This document shows positions 29,743-40,529 of a stretch of 64,000 nt of DNA, piece by piece. The position numbers and the translations under genes were made by a program. How positions within the stretch are numbered: position 1 is the stretch's first letter; every line of letters begins with the position of its first letter. This DNA is from Hortaea werneckii (taxonomy: Eukaryota; Ascomycota; Dothideomycetes; Mycosphaerellales; Teratosphaeriaceae), in contig JBAOKB010000170.1 of the NCBI GenBank assembly GCA_037044905.1, positions 682,001 through 746,000 on the forward strand. Direction: 5' to 3'. The notes beneath the pieces were generated by a model. It was not told where the DNA came from, searched no databases, and was given only the letters and a program-made list of their open reading frames with translations.

Positions 29743-31425
29743 TTACCAGGGAATCTCAACCATCCCCATCATGCTCTCCGCCTCACCAACCCCACCACCA
29801 CCACCACCACCTCCTCCTCGCAAGACCCCTACATCCCTCCTCGAACTCCCCGATCCACTCGTCCCATTCGTCGGCGTAAAATTCAAATTCCCCACCTCAC
29901 ACCAGTTCTCCCCGCCTACGCTCACAGGCAGACAGCTCAGGTATTTGCACCAACTGCACCTATTCGCGTCTTCTTTGTAGAAATTCTCAATCAGCAGGAT
30001 AAAGCCTACGAGACAGGCTATCAGTGCCGCGGCACGCACGAGCCACCAACTCCACCAGATGGACTTGCGGTTTTGGAAGAAGGTTACGGGCGCGCGGAGG
30101 AAGCCTTGGAGGCCTTCTTCGCGGTGGGCGGAGGCTGATGATGATGGGTTGGAAAAGGCGGTGGTGGGAGGGTTGGTGTGGGAGAGGCCCGAGTACCGCG
30201 CCGTACTGCCCGTGTGCTGGTCATCGGCACCGGAGTGTTTCCGACTCGCGATCACGGCCGGCGAGCGCAGGATACACACGCCCAGGACGAGTCCCATCAG
30301 AAATCCCCCGATATGGCTGAAGTTGTCCAGACCCGGTAGGAGACCTAAGACGAAGGCTATCACCACGTCGGCGATGATGAAGAGGAGGTCTTTGATCGGC
30401 GACTTGCGCTCTTTCCACGTGTACAGCAGGTCCAGTAACGTAATGGCGAGGATCCCGAATAGCGACCCGGAACACCCGCACGACGCGATCCCGTTCGCCG
30501 CGTAGTTGCCCCCCAACACGAACCCGAAGATGCCTGCGGCTATGTACACGATCGCGAACCGCACGGAGCCGATCAGCTTCTCCACGTCCCGGCCTAGCGT
30601 CAGCTGGAGTAAGAGGTTGAACCCGATGTGGATGATGCCCGCGTGCAGGAAGATGGGGACGATGAAGCGCCACCACTGGTTCGGGGCGGGCTGGTCGGTG
30701 ATGGAGCCGCCGGCATGGGGATTGGGCACGCCGTTGAACCCGCAGAGGTCAGAGAGCGAGCACGTGACGCTGTCGCCCGTCGTGCTGGTAGCGTTCGGAC
30801 ACGGCCAGGAGATCTCCACGGTCGCGTTCTGGATGTTCGGCATGTTGTGCATGCAGGCCGGGTAGCGGGCGCCCATGTTGATGAGGACGTAGGGGGAGGG
30901 CCCGATCATGGGGTTGAAAGACGGGTGGATCTCGATTGGGGAGCCGGTGAGGACGGCGTTTTTGATTATCTCGGCGAGGAAGACGACCAGTTCTACCGCG
31001 CTGAGGATGTAGACTACCCAGGTGATCTTGCCGGAGAACCAGCCGGACTTTTCCTTGTCTCTTCTTCTTCGTCGGCGGCGCTTGTCGGGGTCGGCGTCTC
31101 GTACGAAGGGGTCTTCTTGTTGGTGGGGGAGGATGGGTTGGATGGTTGCGCTGGAATCATGTTTTGGTCTTCTTCCGCTCATCGGGATCGCATTCTCGTC
31201 TTCAAACGGATCGGCGTCATCGTGTATCCGCCCTTGTGAGCCGGCGTAGGATTGTGATGGGGTGGGGTGTTTGTATGGGTAGGTCGTGTCGTTGAAGGGG
31301 GATTGCGACTGCGCGCTGGACGGCAATGGTGGTAAAGGCGCGTCTGTTCGGTATCCGAAGCGTGCGTAGTCGTCTTGCGGGTTGGTGTAGTAGGAATTCT
31401 GGCGGTAGTAGTCGTGGGCAGCCAT
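29743..31425 (-). CDS. rhomboid-family intramembrane serine protease
   Basis: Intronless, 560 residues from the ATG at 31425 (a second in-frame ATG 20 codons upstream is less likely). The N-terminal ~130 residues are cytosolic-type, Tyr/Pro/Asp-rich, ending in a very basic run. A first membrane segment ('VVYILSAVELVVFLAEII') is followed by a Cys-containing lumenal loop and the rhomboid core: 'FLHAGIIHIGFNLLLQLTLG', catalytic Ser319 in 'GCSGSLFGIL', and catalytic His371 in 'NFSHIGGFLMGLVLG'. A further C-terminal membrane helix ('ALIACLVGFILLI') gives about seven segments. Rhomboids cleave membrane proteins within the bilayer; this looks like a secretory-pathway type, not the mitochondrial Pcp1. 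The Gly-rich tail is low-complexity. Confidence 0.9.
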   Translation of the reverse strand: MAAHDYYRQNSYYTNPQDDYARFGYRTDAPLPPLPSSAQSQSPFNDTTYPYKHPTPSQSYAGSQGRIHDDADPFEDENAIPMSGRRPKHDSSATIQPILPHQQEDPFVRDADPDKRRRRRRRDKEKSGWFSGKITWVVYILSAVELVVFLAEIIKNAVLTGSPIEIHPSFNPMIGPSPYVLINMGARYPACMHNMPNIQNATVEISWPCPNATSTTGDSVTCSLSDLCGFNGVPNPHAGGSITDQPAPNQWWRFIVPIFLHAGIIHIGFNLLLQLTLGRDVEKLIGSVRFAIVYIAAGIFGFVLGGNYAANGIASCGCSGSLFGILAITLLDLLYTWKERKSPIKDLLFIIADVVIAFVLGLLPGLDNFSHIGGFLMGLVLGVCILRSPAVIASRKHSGADDQHTGSTARYSGLSHTNPPTTAFSNPSSSASAHREEGLQGFLRAPVTFFQNRKSIWWSWWLVRAAALIACLVGFILLIENFYKEDANRCSWCKYLSCLPVSVGGENWCEVGNLNFTPTNGTSGSGSSRRDVGVLRGGGGGGGGGVGEAESMMGMVEIPW

Positions 31426-32699
31426 GTTGGCTGGGTTGGGGAGTGGAGGCGTGCGATACAGTGGCAATCGGCTCGCAATTACCACTGGATGGAACCGGCT
31501 TTGTTGGTGTTACGCGACACTGTACCTACCTCCTAGGTAGGTATGTAGAATTGCCGATGCTAGTATCAGGAACGGTCGAGACAAGGTTCAGGCTAGGCAG
31601 TGAATCAACGTTCCAACTTGAAGTCGCGAGGTTCCGCTTGTGCGCTTGTTGCTGCCGCGGTGGGGATTGTTTATTGTTGTCCGTCGCTCGCGGCTGTTGC
31701 GATGCTGGGAGAAACGAAAGGATAGCACAGATGAGGCTGATATTGAATCGAAAGAGAAAAGGATCGGACTGGTATGAAAAAGCAGGTGTGGGAGCGTTCA
31801 CGGAAATGAGCAGATGAGAAGTGTTTCGCAACGGTGTTTGGATAGTCGAGGTCGATATTGGTCCCTTACGAAACAGCCCTGAGTCCGGGTGCAAGTGGCT
31901 TGGACGTTAAAGTGATGACGAACGCTCATGCACAGATCAGCTTCAGGGATGTACGTACACTCATACATACATACATAGTACAGTACGCGCTACGCTATTC
32001 TTTCCGCTGCCTCAGCCTCACCTCCCCATTATTATTATAGCACTGTAGCGGTTGGTAGTCCCCGCTGCACTGCACATCTTCGCGCTGCAGGATGCATATG
32101 CAATGCTGCAGACTGGCGAATTCCGTCTAAGGAGCGTGTGCTATCCATCACTCAAAACAGCCAGAAGAAGAGCTATGTTAGCCCTACCCTATTCGGAAGA
32201 AGATGTGAGAACTGAAGACCAGACCGGGAACTTCCAATGACACAGCATATTTCCAAGGCTAGGGCTATTGAAAATAAGCATTCTAGATACCAGGAGGCCA
32301 CGTGTCTGGGTGTCATTCTGAAGAGGAACAGGTTCCGATCCAACAACTCATACATCCTCGCTCACAATGTTCCATGTCCCAAACTGCTAAGAGATGTTGC
32401 TCGATTGGCGAGCCCAAGGTGAAATTTCACCTCTGATAGGCGCCTGTCACCATAGCCACCCAGGGTGATGGTCTTGTCGCGAGAACCGAAGATGGCATTG
32501 AATTTAATGGCCATGGCCTTATGCAGGAACTCTCTAGTCCGTCAGCGGGCCATATCTTCGATCCCAGCCCTCGTGGTCTCGGTGTGCATTCAGCCGCCTT
32601 ACGTGCCTGTGAGACAACGGATGCGCCATACGGTCTGCCGCGTGGCTTTTGTCAACTCTTTCAGTCGCTCCCATGCAGCTTTGCGGGCCCAACGCTCTA
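31426..32699. other. intergenic region upstream of the rhomboid gene
   Basis: Promoter side of the rhomboid gene plus about 1 kb with only chance frames. A short palindromic stretch 'cctacctcctaggtaggta' lies near 31526-31544. Confidence 0.5.
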
Positions 32700-33560
32700 C
32701 TGTATGTAGGTACGAGCCTTCCCCTACCCCTTCTCCATTCACATTGCACCCCGTGTGAATGGCTATCCCACTCAACCCAAGCACCCGGCTTCATGCCGGC
32801 TCACCTGCGTCTTTTTCAAACAAATATATCCCTTTTCGTCGTCCCATTGCTTTCAGAAAAGCTACTAGAGGTCTTCAATTCGACCCTCGTTACTAACACA
32901 CTTCGCAGCCGCCGCTTGCCATCTTTCCGGGCAACAGCCGGATCACGAGCCCCCCGGGAGTACCTTGTTTTTCAAGCCGTCACCTCCCTCCCCGAACCGA
33001 GAACCCGTGCCTTGAAGCACGAACCCCATCGCAACTGCGTTAGGTGTCAAAACTCATACAACTTTACAACAAACACCGCCGCTTACAGCGGCATAGCAGC
33101 CGACAGCTTTGGCTGTCGGTTGCCCACCTGCCATGGCGCATGGTAGGTCCCTTCTATGAAGGAAACCGATGCTTCCTCTGGAGGCCTCTCCCAGGAGAGA
33201 GACCAGAGAAACCCCCGATTCACAGTCTGAGTGTTGTTGCACTTAGACTCGAAAGCCCGAACCCGGTGCGGGATGTCCGTACCGCTCGATCAGAATAATG
33301 TACGTACAACACCTCCCGTCTTGAGACCTCTTCTGGCTTTCTTTTCCTTTTTTTTTTTTTTGTTTTGCTCTTTTTGCCCCTCTTGTTCTCTTGCTTTCAA
33401 ATCTAGTAAATGTTCGTTTCACACCTCCTTTTCCAAGGCCATCAAGAGCTTTCTTTCTTTTCTCTTACTCTTCTCCCATCCTGTTCTACTTTTGCTTTCA
33501 ATACGGAGGCTTTGCTTCTCTCCCATATTCTTTCCGATTCCCGAGATCAATCAAAGATCC
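32700..33560. repeat. degenerate noncoding repeat, copy 1 of 3
   Basis: Ordered elements: 'gctttcagaaaagctac' with 'cttcaattcgaccctcgtta' (32850-32900), then 'acaaacaccgccgcttacag' (33070-33090), 'catggtaggtccc' (33138-33150) and a 'gtacgtacaac...ggctttct' box leading into a T-rich tract (33301-33400). The same elements recur in the same order in copies 2 and 3. No coding potential. Boundaries are approximate. Confidence 0.7.
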
Positions 33561-34040
33561 AGCCTTCACGTGCAGCTTTCAGGTGCAGCTTTTACGTGCA
33601 AACCAACTAGGCCCTATCCTCGATCCCCTCTACACTGTGAACTAAGATTAAACCTAGCCACATCCCGGCTCGCCCCATCGTCCTTACCCCTGCCTTCTCT
33701 AACAAGATTGTATTCCCTTTTGCAGTCCTACAGCTTTTAGAAAGCCACCGTAGGTCCTTCATTTGAACCTCGTCACTAACACCCCTTCCTAGTAATTTGT
33801 TTTTTTAATAAAAAAAAAGGCCTATCGGTGCGTACCTCGACGCACAACCCCCATTGCATTAGCATTAGGTCTTCAAAACCTAAAATCCGTTCAAGTAACA
33901 AACCCCGCCACTTACAAGGAAGAACGCCGCCGATTTACAGGGGAAGCCTTTATTCTACACGCAAGAGTCCACTCAGAATAAATTGACGCCCTGCTTTTGT
34001 TTCACAAGCAGGTAGGTCTGCCTTTTTCTTTTAGGAAGGG
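33561..34040. repeat. degenerate noncoding repeat, copy 2 of 3
   Basis: Contains 'cagcttttagaaagccac' with 'ccttcatttgaacctcgtca' (33730-33780), 'acaaaccccgccacttacaa' (33898-33917) and 'caggtaggtctgcctttttc' (34011-34030). Compared with copies 1 and 3 it is shortened. Boundaries are approximate. Confidence 0.65.
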
Positions 34041-34372
34041 AGGTACCACAATTCATGTTTCCTGGGGACACAACAGAGGGATTTCGAAAAGATCGTTCGC
34101 GGTCTAAGTGTAAGCTTGGGCTGTAGGAAGAACTTAAAAAGGGATGGAAAATTAATGTTCGTATACTCCCTCCACCTTCCTTGCCGTATAGGGACCTCTA
34201 GCGGCTTTCTTCTTCTGTTTTGGGCTTGGCTTTCTTTGTTGTACATGTTGGAGGTTGTTACATCTATAGGGGATGTGTGCTTTAAGTCTCACTTGCAGGA
34301 GGCCTTCGAACCGTTTTAAGAGCATCTTTGGCATGTGTATGCTATCGATCGATGATGTCCCCCGTCGAAGCC

Positions 34373-34507
34373 ACTCCAGTCTACGGGGTTATATCTTACG
34401 AGAATCCAGTTGTGGTTGCAAGGACTCTGCAGAAGACGATTGATTCTGGTCTTTGTCGACTCACTCTGGTCTACGAGGATCCACCTGTAGTCGCAAGGAC
34501 TCTGCAG
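34373..34507. repeat. pair of ~46-60 base direct repeats
   Basis: 'actccagtctacgggg' through 'ttgcaaggactctgcag' (34373-34429) recurs as 'actctggtctacgagg' through 'tcgcaaggactctgcag' (34462-34507). It lies between copies 2 and 3 of the larger repeat. Confidence 0.8.
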
Positions 34508-34559
34508 ACATCGTCTTGGCCTTCTCCACTGACATCTACCAGTTGGTCCTGTCCTTCAC

Positions 34560-35330
34560 ATGTCACGCATTCGGGTCCCCCTCCATTCACATGCTTCAGA
34601 CCCAGTCACATGCCCGTCTCGCTCCTATTTTCCTAATATATCTCTTTCTGTCGTCCCACTGCTTTCAGAAAGCTACCAGAGGAGAGAGGTCTTCCATTCG
34701 AACCTTGTTGCTAACAGCCCCTCACAGTCGATAATCCGACCCAATCTTGGCAATCCAGCAATCTGGCAATCACCTCAATGGACCACAATTGGTCCCCGAC
34801 CTCGGGAGTAAACTTGAGCCTTTACCAGCTCACGCCGTCACCTTCCCGTCTCAATACCCCGAGTACCTCGAAGTACTCGGGCCCCCCATCATAACTATGT
34901 TGGGGTTCAAAAAATCAATACCAAACAACAAATACCGCCACTTACAGTGGCAAGTAGGCTAACGGCAGGAATTCTGCTCGTTGGGTCCCCCGTACAGAGA
35001 GACGGGGAAATAATCGGTGGGCTGCATCTTGTGCTCCCGTTGAAAAAACCATCAATCCATTCAATCATTCAATCGCGCTTTCCCCGAGTTTGGACTTGGG
35101 GAAAGTGAGTGGGCAATGGTACGTTCAACTCTTCCCCCTGGCAAGATCTCCTCTGGTAGCTTTCTTTTTTTCCTTTTTGCTCTTTTCCTCCATTTCTCTT
35201 CTTTCTTTGGGGCTTTCTCTTTCCCGCCGTCTCTTCTTCTGCTTCTCCTTGGACTCGTATCCCTCCCTTTAATCCCTACGTCTCTGTTTTTCCGGTTCCG
35301 ATTATCGACGAGGGCAGTTAACAGTTGAAC
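34560..35330. repeat. degenerate noncoding repeat, copy 3 of 3
   Basis: Contains 'gctttcagaaagctaccaga' with 'cttccattcgaaccttgttg' (34661-34712), 'aacaaataccgccacttaca' (34927-34946), and 'gtacgttcaactcttcc' with 'ggtagctttct' leading into a T-rich tract (35121-35190). Order and spacing match copy 1. It lacks a recognisable open frame. Confidence 0.7.
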
Positions 35331-35755
35331 ATGCTACTTCCGCCGCTGAGAAGTAAAAACGGACTTGTCTTTTGTGAGTTCTTGCTCGACGTTTCCATCG
35401 GTCGTCGCACTTTCACTCTGCCTCGTGATTAGCTGTCCCGTCAAACTAACCGTGGACAAGGCCTTCATATCGCCCTGGACACAATGAAGCCAGACATCGA
35501 AAAAGCGGATTTCGGTTTTTCTGTCCTTCTTGATCTCTTGTTTTTTTTTTTTTCTCCCTTTTTTTCTTTCTAAAGAAAGATGGAGAACATACAAACCCAC
35601 GAACGGAAGAATGAAACTGAATAGTCTACCCGTGAAAAAAAAAAAAAAAAAAAAAAGAGGTTCGTTCTATTGGTCATGTATCTCATATCTCATTCCTCAC
35701 TCCCACCTCATCTATCTTTGCCCCCCCTCTCTAATCCATCACACACCCCTCCTCA
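35331..35755. other. 3' flank of the PQ-loop gene
   Basis: Contains an A22 run at 35635-35656 and C/T-rich sequence. No gene seen. Confidence 0.55.
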
Positions 35756-37165
35756 TCACGCAGTCCCATACCCCTCCCCCCGTTCCCCTTCCACCTCACC
35801 CCTGGGAACCAAAACCGTCGTCTCCCCCTCCCTACCCGCAGTATCCCCCCGCTCACTCCTACCCCCAGCCTCCGAAGAAGAAACCCTCGGCACCCACCCC
35901 CTCAACCACCCACTCACCCGCCTAAACCTCCACCTCCCCGCCTCAGCATCAAGAACCAACACCTTCCCCTCCCCCCTACCATCCCCACCCTCCCCCTTTC
36001 CCCCATAAACCAAGAACTGCACCCCCATCCCCCCATCCATCCCCAACACCCCCGCCGCACCCAGGAAAAACGGCAACGCTGCCCCAACCCACTCGGCCCG
36101 CTGACTCCCCTCCGGACCCGCCCACCCTCCTCCACCGTAGGATCCCATATCGGACCAAGCGAGGGGATTTGCGAGGAGCGCGGCCGAGTAGAAGAGGTTG
36201 CCCCCGAAAGCCGCGAGGAAGAGGGAGGGGCTCAGGCCGGCGGTGGATTTGCGGCGGAAGTTTTTCAGCAGTTGTGGGAGCCGGGAGGAGAGGTAGAGGG
36301 TTGTTGAGGTCCAGGAGAGGATTGTGCCGGCTTTTTCGAGGGGGGTGGGTTCGAGGGAAGTGGGGGGACGGGTGGTTGGGGTGAGAGGGGAGGTAGGGGA
36401 GGGGAGGGGCGTGGCGTGGGTTAGAGCTGCGAGGCAGGCTATGAGGAGGAGGGTTCGGGGGGAGGGGGAGGGGAGGGGGGAGGAGGATGATGGGGGGCTG
36501 ACGCGGTGGATGGTTGTTCCTTTTGGGGTTGTTGAGGGACTGGATGGAGGTGGATGTTCTGAGGGTTTCGGCTCGCGTTCGAAGGTCGGTTGGCGGAAGA
36601 TGATGCGTGGACGGGAGGCGGCTTTGCCCTTTTTGGTGGTGTCGTCGTTGCTGTGTCTGTTCTCCCCGCCTGAGGAGGATCCGTCGATGGACAGCCCGTC
36701 GATTACTTCTGCCATCGCGCCGTGATGGTGATGCGATTGATCGCTGTCTCTTCTGGTCCAAGCTTTCCGCATTATATTGCCGTGCTTCAGCCTCTCATAC
36801 CAGATCCATTGCCCGACTAGACATAGATCGACGAAGACATAGTATCCTCCGATGGCTACCTGCCATCTTGCTTGATGGGTGAAAAGCGCTCCTAGGAGAT
36901 TGCTGATATCCCCCAAACACCACTCGACTAGGAAATAGATGGACAGTCCTGATGTGCTGCCTAGACTCCAGTTCTTGTAAATCTGGGGCAGCTGGGCGAA
37001 GAGCCATGCTACGATGCTGAGCGTCCCGAGCACGTTTGATGTGAAGGCGAGAGGTGTCGGGACACATGTATGGAAAGCGCTGCTGAAGCGGAAGAGGAAG
37101 TCATTGGTAGGTTCGCAGTGGGCTGGTAAGGAAGGCTCCAGGACCAGCGTATGTAGCCATGGCAT
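35756..37165 (-). CDS. PQ-loop repeat membrane protein (vacuolar cationic amino-acid transporter type)
   Basis: Intronless 469-residue protein with two PQ-loop repeats. The first covers ~42-130: 'VLGTLSIVAWLFAQLPQIYK' (P60, Q61), then 'SGLSIYFLVEWCLGDISNLL' and 'YVFVDLCLVGQWIWYE'. The second lies in the C-terminal half: 'RLPQLLKNFRRKSTAGLSPS' and 'LFLAAFGGNLFYSAALLANP'. About seven membrane helices in total with a long disordered Ser/Pro/Thr loop between the repeats. The arrangement matches fungal Ypq1-3 and animal PQLC2/LAAT-1, which export cationic amino acids from vacuole or lysosome. That substrate assignment is an inference from family membership. Confidence 0.87.
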   Translation of the reverse strand: MPWLHTLVLEPSLPAHCEPTNDFLFRFSSAFHTCVPTPLAFTSNVLGTLSIVAWLFAQLPQIYKNWSLGSTSGLSIYFLVEWCLGDISNLLGALFTHQARWQVAIGGYYVFVDLCLVGQWIWYERLKHGNIMRKAWTRRDSDQSHHHHGAMAEVIDGLSIDGSSSGGENRHSNDDTTKKGKAASRPRIIFRQPTFEREPKPSEHPPPSSPSTTPKGTTIHRVSPPSSSSPLPSPSPRTLLLIACLAALTHATPLPSPTSPLTPTTRPPTSLEPTPLEKAGTILSWTSTTLYLSSRLPQLLKNFRRKSTAGLSPSLFLAAFGGNLFYSAALLANPLAWSDMGSYGGGGWAGPEGSQRAEWVGAALPFFLGAAGVLGMDGGMGVQFLVYGGKGEGGDGRGEGKVLVLDAEAGRWRFRRVSGWLRGWVPRVSSSEAGGRSERGDTAGREGETTVLVPRGEVEGERGEGYGTA

Positions 37166-38378
37166 GGCTTGTTGGTGTGTAGGGTTTGCGTCGAAGTTGG
37201 GGGTATTGGCAGATCAACTCGTGGTAAGAACTTCCCTCGTAGAACTAAGATAGGCACACACTGCCTAAGACACCGTGGTCTGCAGGCTATTGGAAGGCTT
37301 CTCTCGATGTCCGCGTGACCGATTGCTGTACTGTTTGCACGTGTGCTTCTCAATTCTTGACTCTTCGGCCTAGCTACTCTCGCTAGAGCAGCCTTCGGAA
37401 TGACAATGTAAAGACAGATGCTCTCTAGATGTAGGAAGAATGCTAGTATGCAAGACGGCGAACAATGCAAGACAGATAAGGCGTAGGAACAGATGCACAC
37501 CAGAACCTGAATGCTGTTGAATAACGAAAGGAAGTGTAGATGTCAAAGGGAGATAGTGATCAAACACGGTAGACAGTTACTCATGCGCCGTCGTAGTCAT
37601 CCCTCAAAGGTAGTGTCAAGACGTGTAGTCAGCTTGGCTACCGTAGTGACATCTCACACCTATCCTCTTTCCTCGGACACGAGGGTGGGGATGAAGGCCG
37701 CCGCCGCCGCCATGATGTCTTGCGCGTGACGGGCAAGAAGCGCGACAGGCGCGGGGTCGTGTGGGCGTCATGTCATGTGCCGTCGACGCATGGCTGGACG
37801 GGATTATCTCTTATCATTATTGTTGAGACGAGAAAGGCAGACAAGAGCAGCGCTGGGTGGTCGCATTGGATCATAGGGAAGCTTATCTGGCGTCGGAGGG
37901 TGTAGAGAGATAAGGACTTGCCTGTTTGAGTGAAGCTAAGCTGACTTCCCCGTTGTGGGGGAACGAGATAGCCGAGACGGCGACTTTAGTCCATTGGCAT
38001 GCGTAGTTGACAAAAGTCGCTGTATCAAAGACGTGGTTGCCTGGTTGCCTGGCTGCCTGGCGAAGGCTAGGTTTGGTACACACAACACTCCCATTGTAGG
38101 GAGGTGCCACTCATCTCCAGCCTTGAAGAATTGCCAACCCATTGAGTTGACTTAAATCACATAGCGAGCTCGACGCGCGAGATAATGCTTGACTATACAT
38201 GATTGAACGCTCTGCAGCACGCCAACCGTTCTTGAGCCTTGCGACCCGTGTGTTTATTGGCTCCCTTCCTTACCCGATTAGGCAAGTGCTACGAACAAGC
38301 CGCCACAACCCAGCAACACAAGTCAAGCACAAGTCACATCTTCCCTTATTCCGACCTTCACCCATTCCATGCAGAGCC
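37166..38378. promoter_or_regulatory. divergent intergenic region PQ-loop gene / TDP1
   Basis: 1.2 kb between two head-to-head starts; must hold both promoters. No specific motif is claimed and no gene is seen. A short triple 'ctgcctgg'-type run lies near 38038-38060. Confidence 0.5.
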
Positions 38379-40529
38379 ATGGCTTCTGAAAGCGAAGATG
38401 AAGATGTGAAGAAAGCCATTGCTTTGTCGCTTGAGTCAAGTGACACTGCACAGGACGCACTGCCAACCCAGGAGACAGTCCGAACGGCGACCATAAATGA
38501 AAGGGTATCAATCCCGTCGACCAGCACAAATGGACTGGCTGGTCTCAATAGACGTGCGATGGAGCAGGAACGTCTTGCCAGGCAAAAAGCACGTACCGCT
38601 GGAATAAAGCGCGAACGATCAATCTCTCCGCGTGAACTCAGCGATGCTAGGAAGGCCCCGAAAGTCGAAGAAACCACATTCGATCTTCCAAGCGGAGCCC
38701 GTCTGAACTTTCTGTCTACCGCAATCAACGAACAGCAAACGAGCCGCAAATCCGCCTCTGCAAACCTCGCGACCGATCGCCACAGGTCTGTTCCATCAGC
38801 TATCAAGGCCGAAGAAGGAGAAGAGTCGATCAAGCCTCCCTCCAAACCAGCACCCCCAGGTAGTCTCCAGTACCCGCACGGCGTCGTCAAGAAAACCTGG
38901 GCATTTGGCCACCCGCGCCACAACGACATCAAACTGGAAGAAGTCCTCGAGCCACAGACACTCCGCACAGCCGTCCTCTCCGCTTTCCAATGGGATACCG
39001 ACTGGGTCCTCTCAAAACTCAAGACACCGCTCAAAGGCGGGAAGACGAAATGCGTCTTCATCATGCAAGCGAAGCAAGAAAGCGAAAGGAAGGAGATCCA
39101 AGCCCAAGCAGCTAGTATCAGAAGTTTCCTCCGGCTCGTCTTCCCCCCTATGGAGGGCCAGACGTGGTGTATGCACTCCAAACTCATGCTGCTGTTCCAC
39201 CCGGAGAAATTGCGAATCGCGGTCCCGACAGCGAATCTATTGAACTTCGACTGGGGCGAGACCGGGTCGATGGAGAACAGCGTCTTTCTCATCGACCTGC
39301 CACGCTTACCCGAGGGGAAGAAATCGCAGTCCCAGGACCTGACCCATTTCGCCCAAGAACTCCTCTACTTCGTCCAAAAACAAGGCGTCGACGCAGACGT
39401 GCGGGACGGGCTTCTCAACTTCGACTTCGCCGCCACGAAACACATGGCTTTCATCCACTCCGTCGGCGGGATCTCCTACCGCGACGACGCGAAGCGTACT
39501 GGTTTTCTCGGCCTGGGAACCTCAGTCCGCCATCTCGGTCTCCAGACCGACCGTCTCCAACTCGACTTCGTCGCTTCCTCCATCGGCTCCCTGAACGACT
39601 CCCAACTCCAAAACCTCTACGCCTCTGCAAAAGGGCAGGATGTCACTTCCCCATCCCTACCACCACCATCATCATCCACTTCTTCCTTGAAACCCAAACC
39701 CGACTTCTTCCAAACTTCACGCACCACCGCCACCGCCAAACCCTCCCCCTTCCCCATCCCACCATCGGACCTGCGGAAGTCTTTCCGTATCTACTTCCCC
39801 ACCCACGAGACTGTGACGGCCTCTTCCGCCGGCGCAGCGGGGACTATCTGTCTGAATCGGAAGTACTTCGAGAACTTGGCCTTCCCGCGGGAGTGTTTCC
39901 GGGATTATATTTCTTCGAGGCCGGGGCTGTTGAGCCATAATAAGCTCCTTTACGCGAGGGGGAAGCGGGAGATCGGGTCTGGGGACGCTGGGGGAGGAGG
40001 TGGGGCTGGGGATGACGAGGGAGAGGGGAATGTTGGTGCTGGTGGCGAAGGGGTCGGATGTAGGGATGTAGCATGGGTCTACGTCGGGTCGGCGAATTGT
40101 TCCCAATCGGCTTGGGGGAATCTGACGGTGGATCGGAAATCCCAGAAGGAAAAGGGGGGAGGAGGGCCGTGGAAGATGAATTGTCGGAATTGGGAGTGTG
40201 GTGTCCTTTTACCCGTTCCTCCGGAAAACTTCCCCCGGACGGTCGGGAAGAAGGAAGTTGATGGTGATGATGACGGGGTTCTTCAAGTCAAGAAGGAGAT
40301 TGATCCTGATGAAACGGACAGTGAGCCCGATTCTTCGTTAACTCTCAGTCGTCCTCGTGGTAGGAAGGAGAAGGAGGAGAAGGAGGAGGAGGAGGAGGAG
40401 GATGTAAACCAGGAGCAGCTCGTCGGCATGGAAGTCTTCAACGGGTTGGTGGACCTTCCGTTCGTGTTCCCCGCTCCCGAGTACGGCGGCAGGGAACCTT
40501 GGTATTTCCAGGAATGGCAGGCACGGTGA
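38379..40529 (+). CDS. TDP1: tyrosyl-DNA phosphodiesterase 1
   Basis: Intronless, 716 residues from the ATG at 38379, chosen because it opens an acidic motif; the upstream in-frame extension looks like leader sequence. Residues ~3-20 ('ESEDEDVKKAIALSLESSD') match a ubiquitin-interacting motif. The two HKN motifs are at H266/K268 ('WCMHSKLMLLFHPEKLRIAV') and H520/K522 ('LSHNKLLYARGKRE'), the latter followed by 'VYVGSANCSQSAWGN'. Tdp1 hydrolyses 3'-phosphotyrosyl bonds left by trapped topoisomerase I, and other 3' adducts, in the nucleus. Low-complexity acidic and Gly-rich inserts sit in the C-terminal half. Converges with SNF4. Confidence 0.92.
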   Translation: MASESEDEDVKKAIALSLESSDTAQDALPTQETVRTATINERVSIPSTSTNGLAGLNRRAMEQERLARQKARTAGIKRERSISPRELSDARKAPKVEETTFDLPSGARLNFLSTAINEQQTSRKSASANLATDRHRSVPSAIKAEEGEESIKPPSKPAPPGSLQYPHGVVKKTWAFGHPRHNDIKLEEVLEPQTLRTAVLSAFQWDTDWVLSKLKTPLKGGKTKCVFIMQAKQESERKEIQAQAASIRSFLRLVFPPMEGQTWCMHSKLMLLFHPEKLRIAVPTANLLNFDWGETGSMENSVFLIDLPRLPEGKKSQSQDLTHFAQELLYFVQKQGVDADVRDGLLNFDFAATKHMAFIHSVGGISYRDDAKRTGFLGLGTSVRHLGLQTDRLQLDFVASSIGSLNDSQLQNLYASAKGQDVTSPSLPPPSSSTSSLKPKPDFFQTSRTTATAKPSPFPIPPSDLRKSFRIYFPTHETVTASSAGAAGTICLNRKYFENLAFPRECFRDYISSRPGLLSHNKLLYARGKREIGSGDAGGGGGAGDDEGEGNVGAGGEGVGCRDVAWVYVGSANCSQSAWGNLTVDRKSQKEKGGGGPWKMNCRNWECGVLLPVPPENFPRTVGKKEVDGDDDGVLQVKKEIDPDETDSEPDSSLTLSRPRGRKEKEEKEEEEEEDVNQEQLVGMEVFNGLVDLPFVFPAPEYGGREPWYFQEWQAR

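Noticed and set aside
32700..35330. Intact retrotransposon
   Set aside because: No reverse transcriptase, integrase or other transposon protein can be read in any frame.
35976..36761. 261-codon Arg/Pro-rich frame on the - strand
   Set aside because: Alternative frame of the PQ-loop gene's low-complexity loop.
38270..39292. 340-codon open frame on the - strand
   Set aside because: Antisense shadow of the TDP1 N-terminal half; the composition is unprotein-like.
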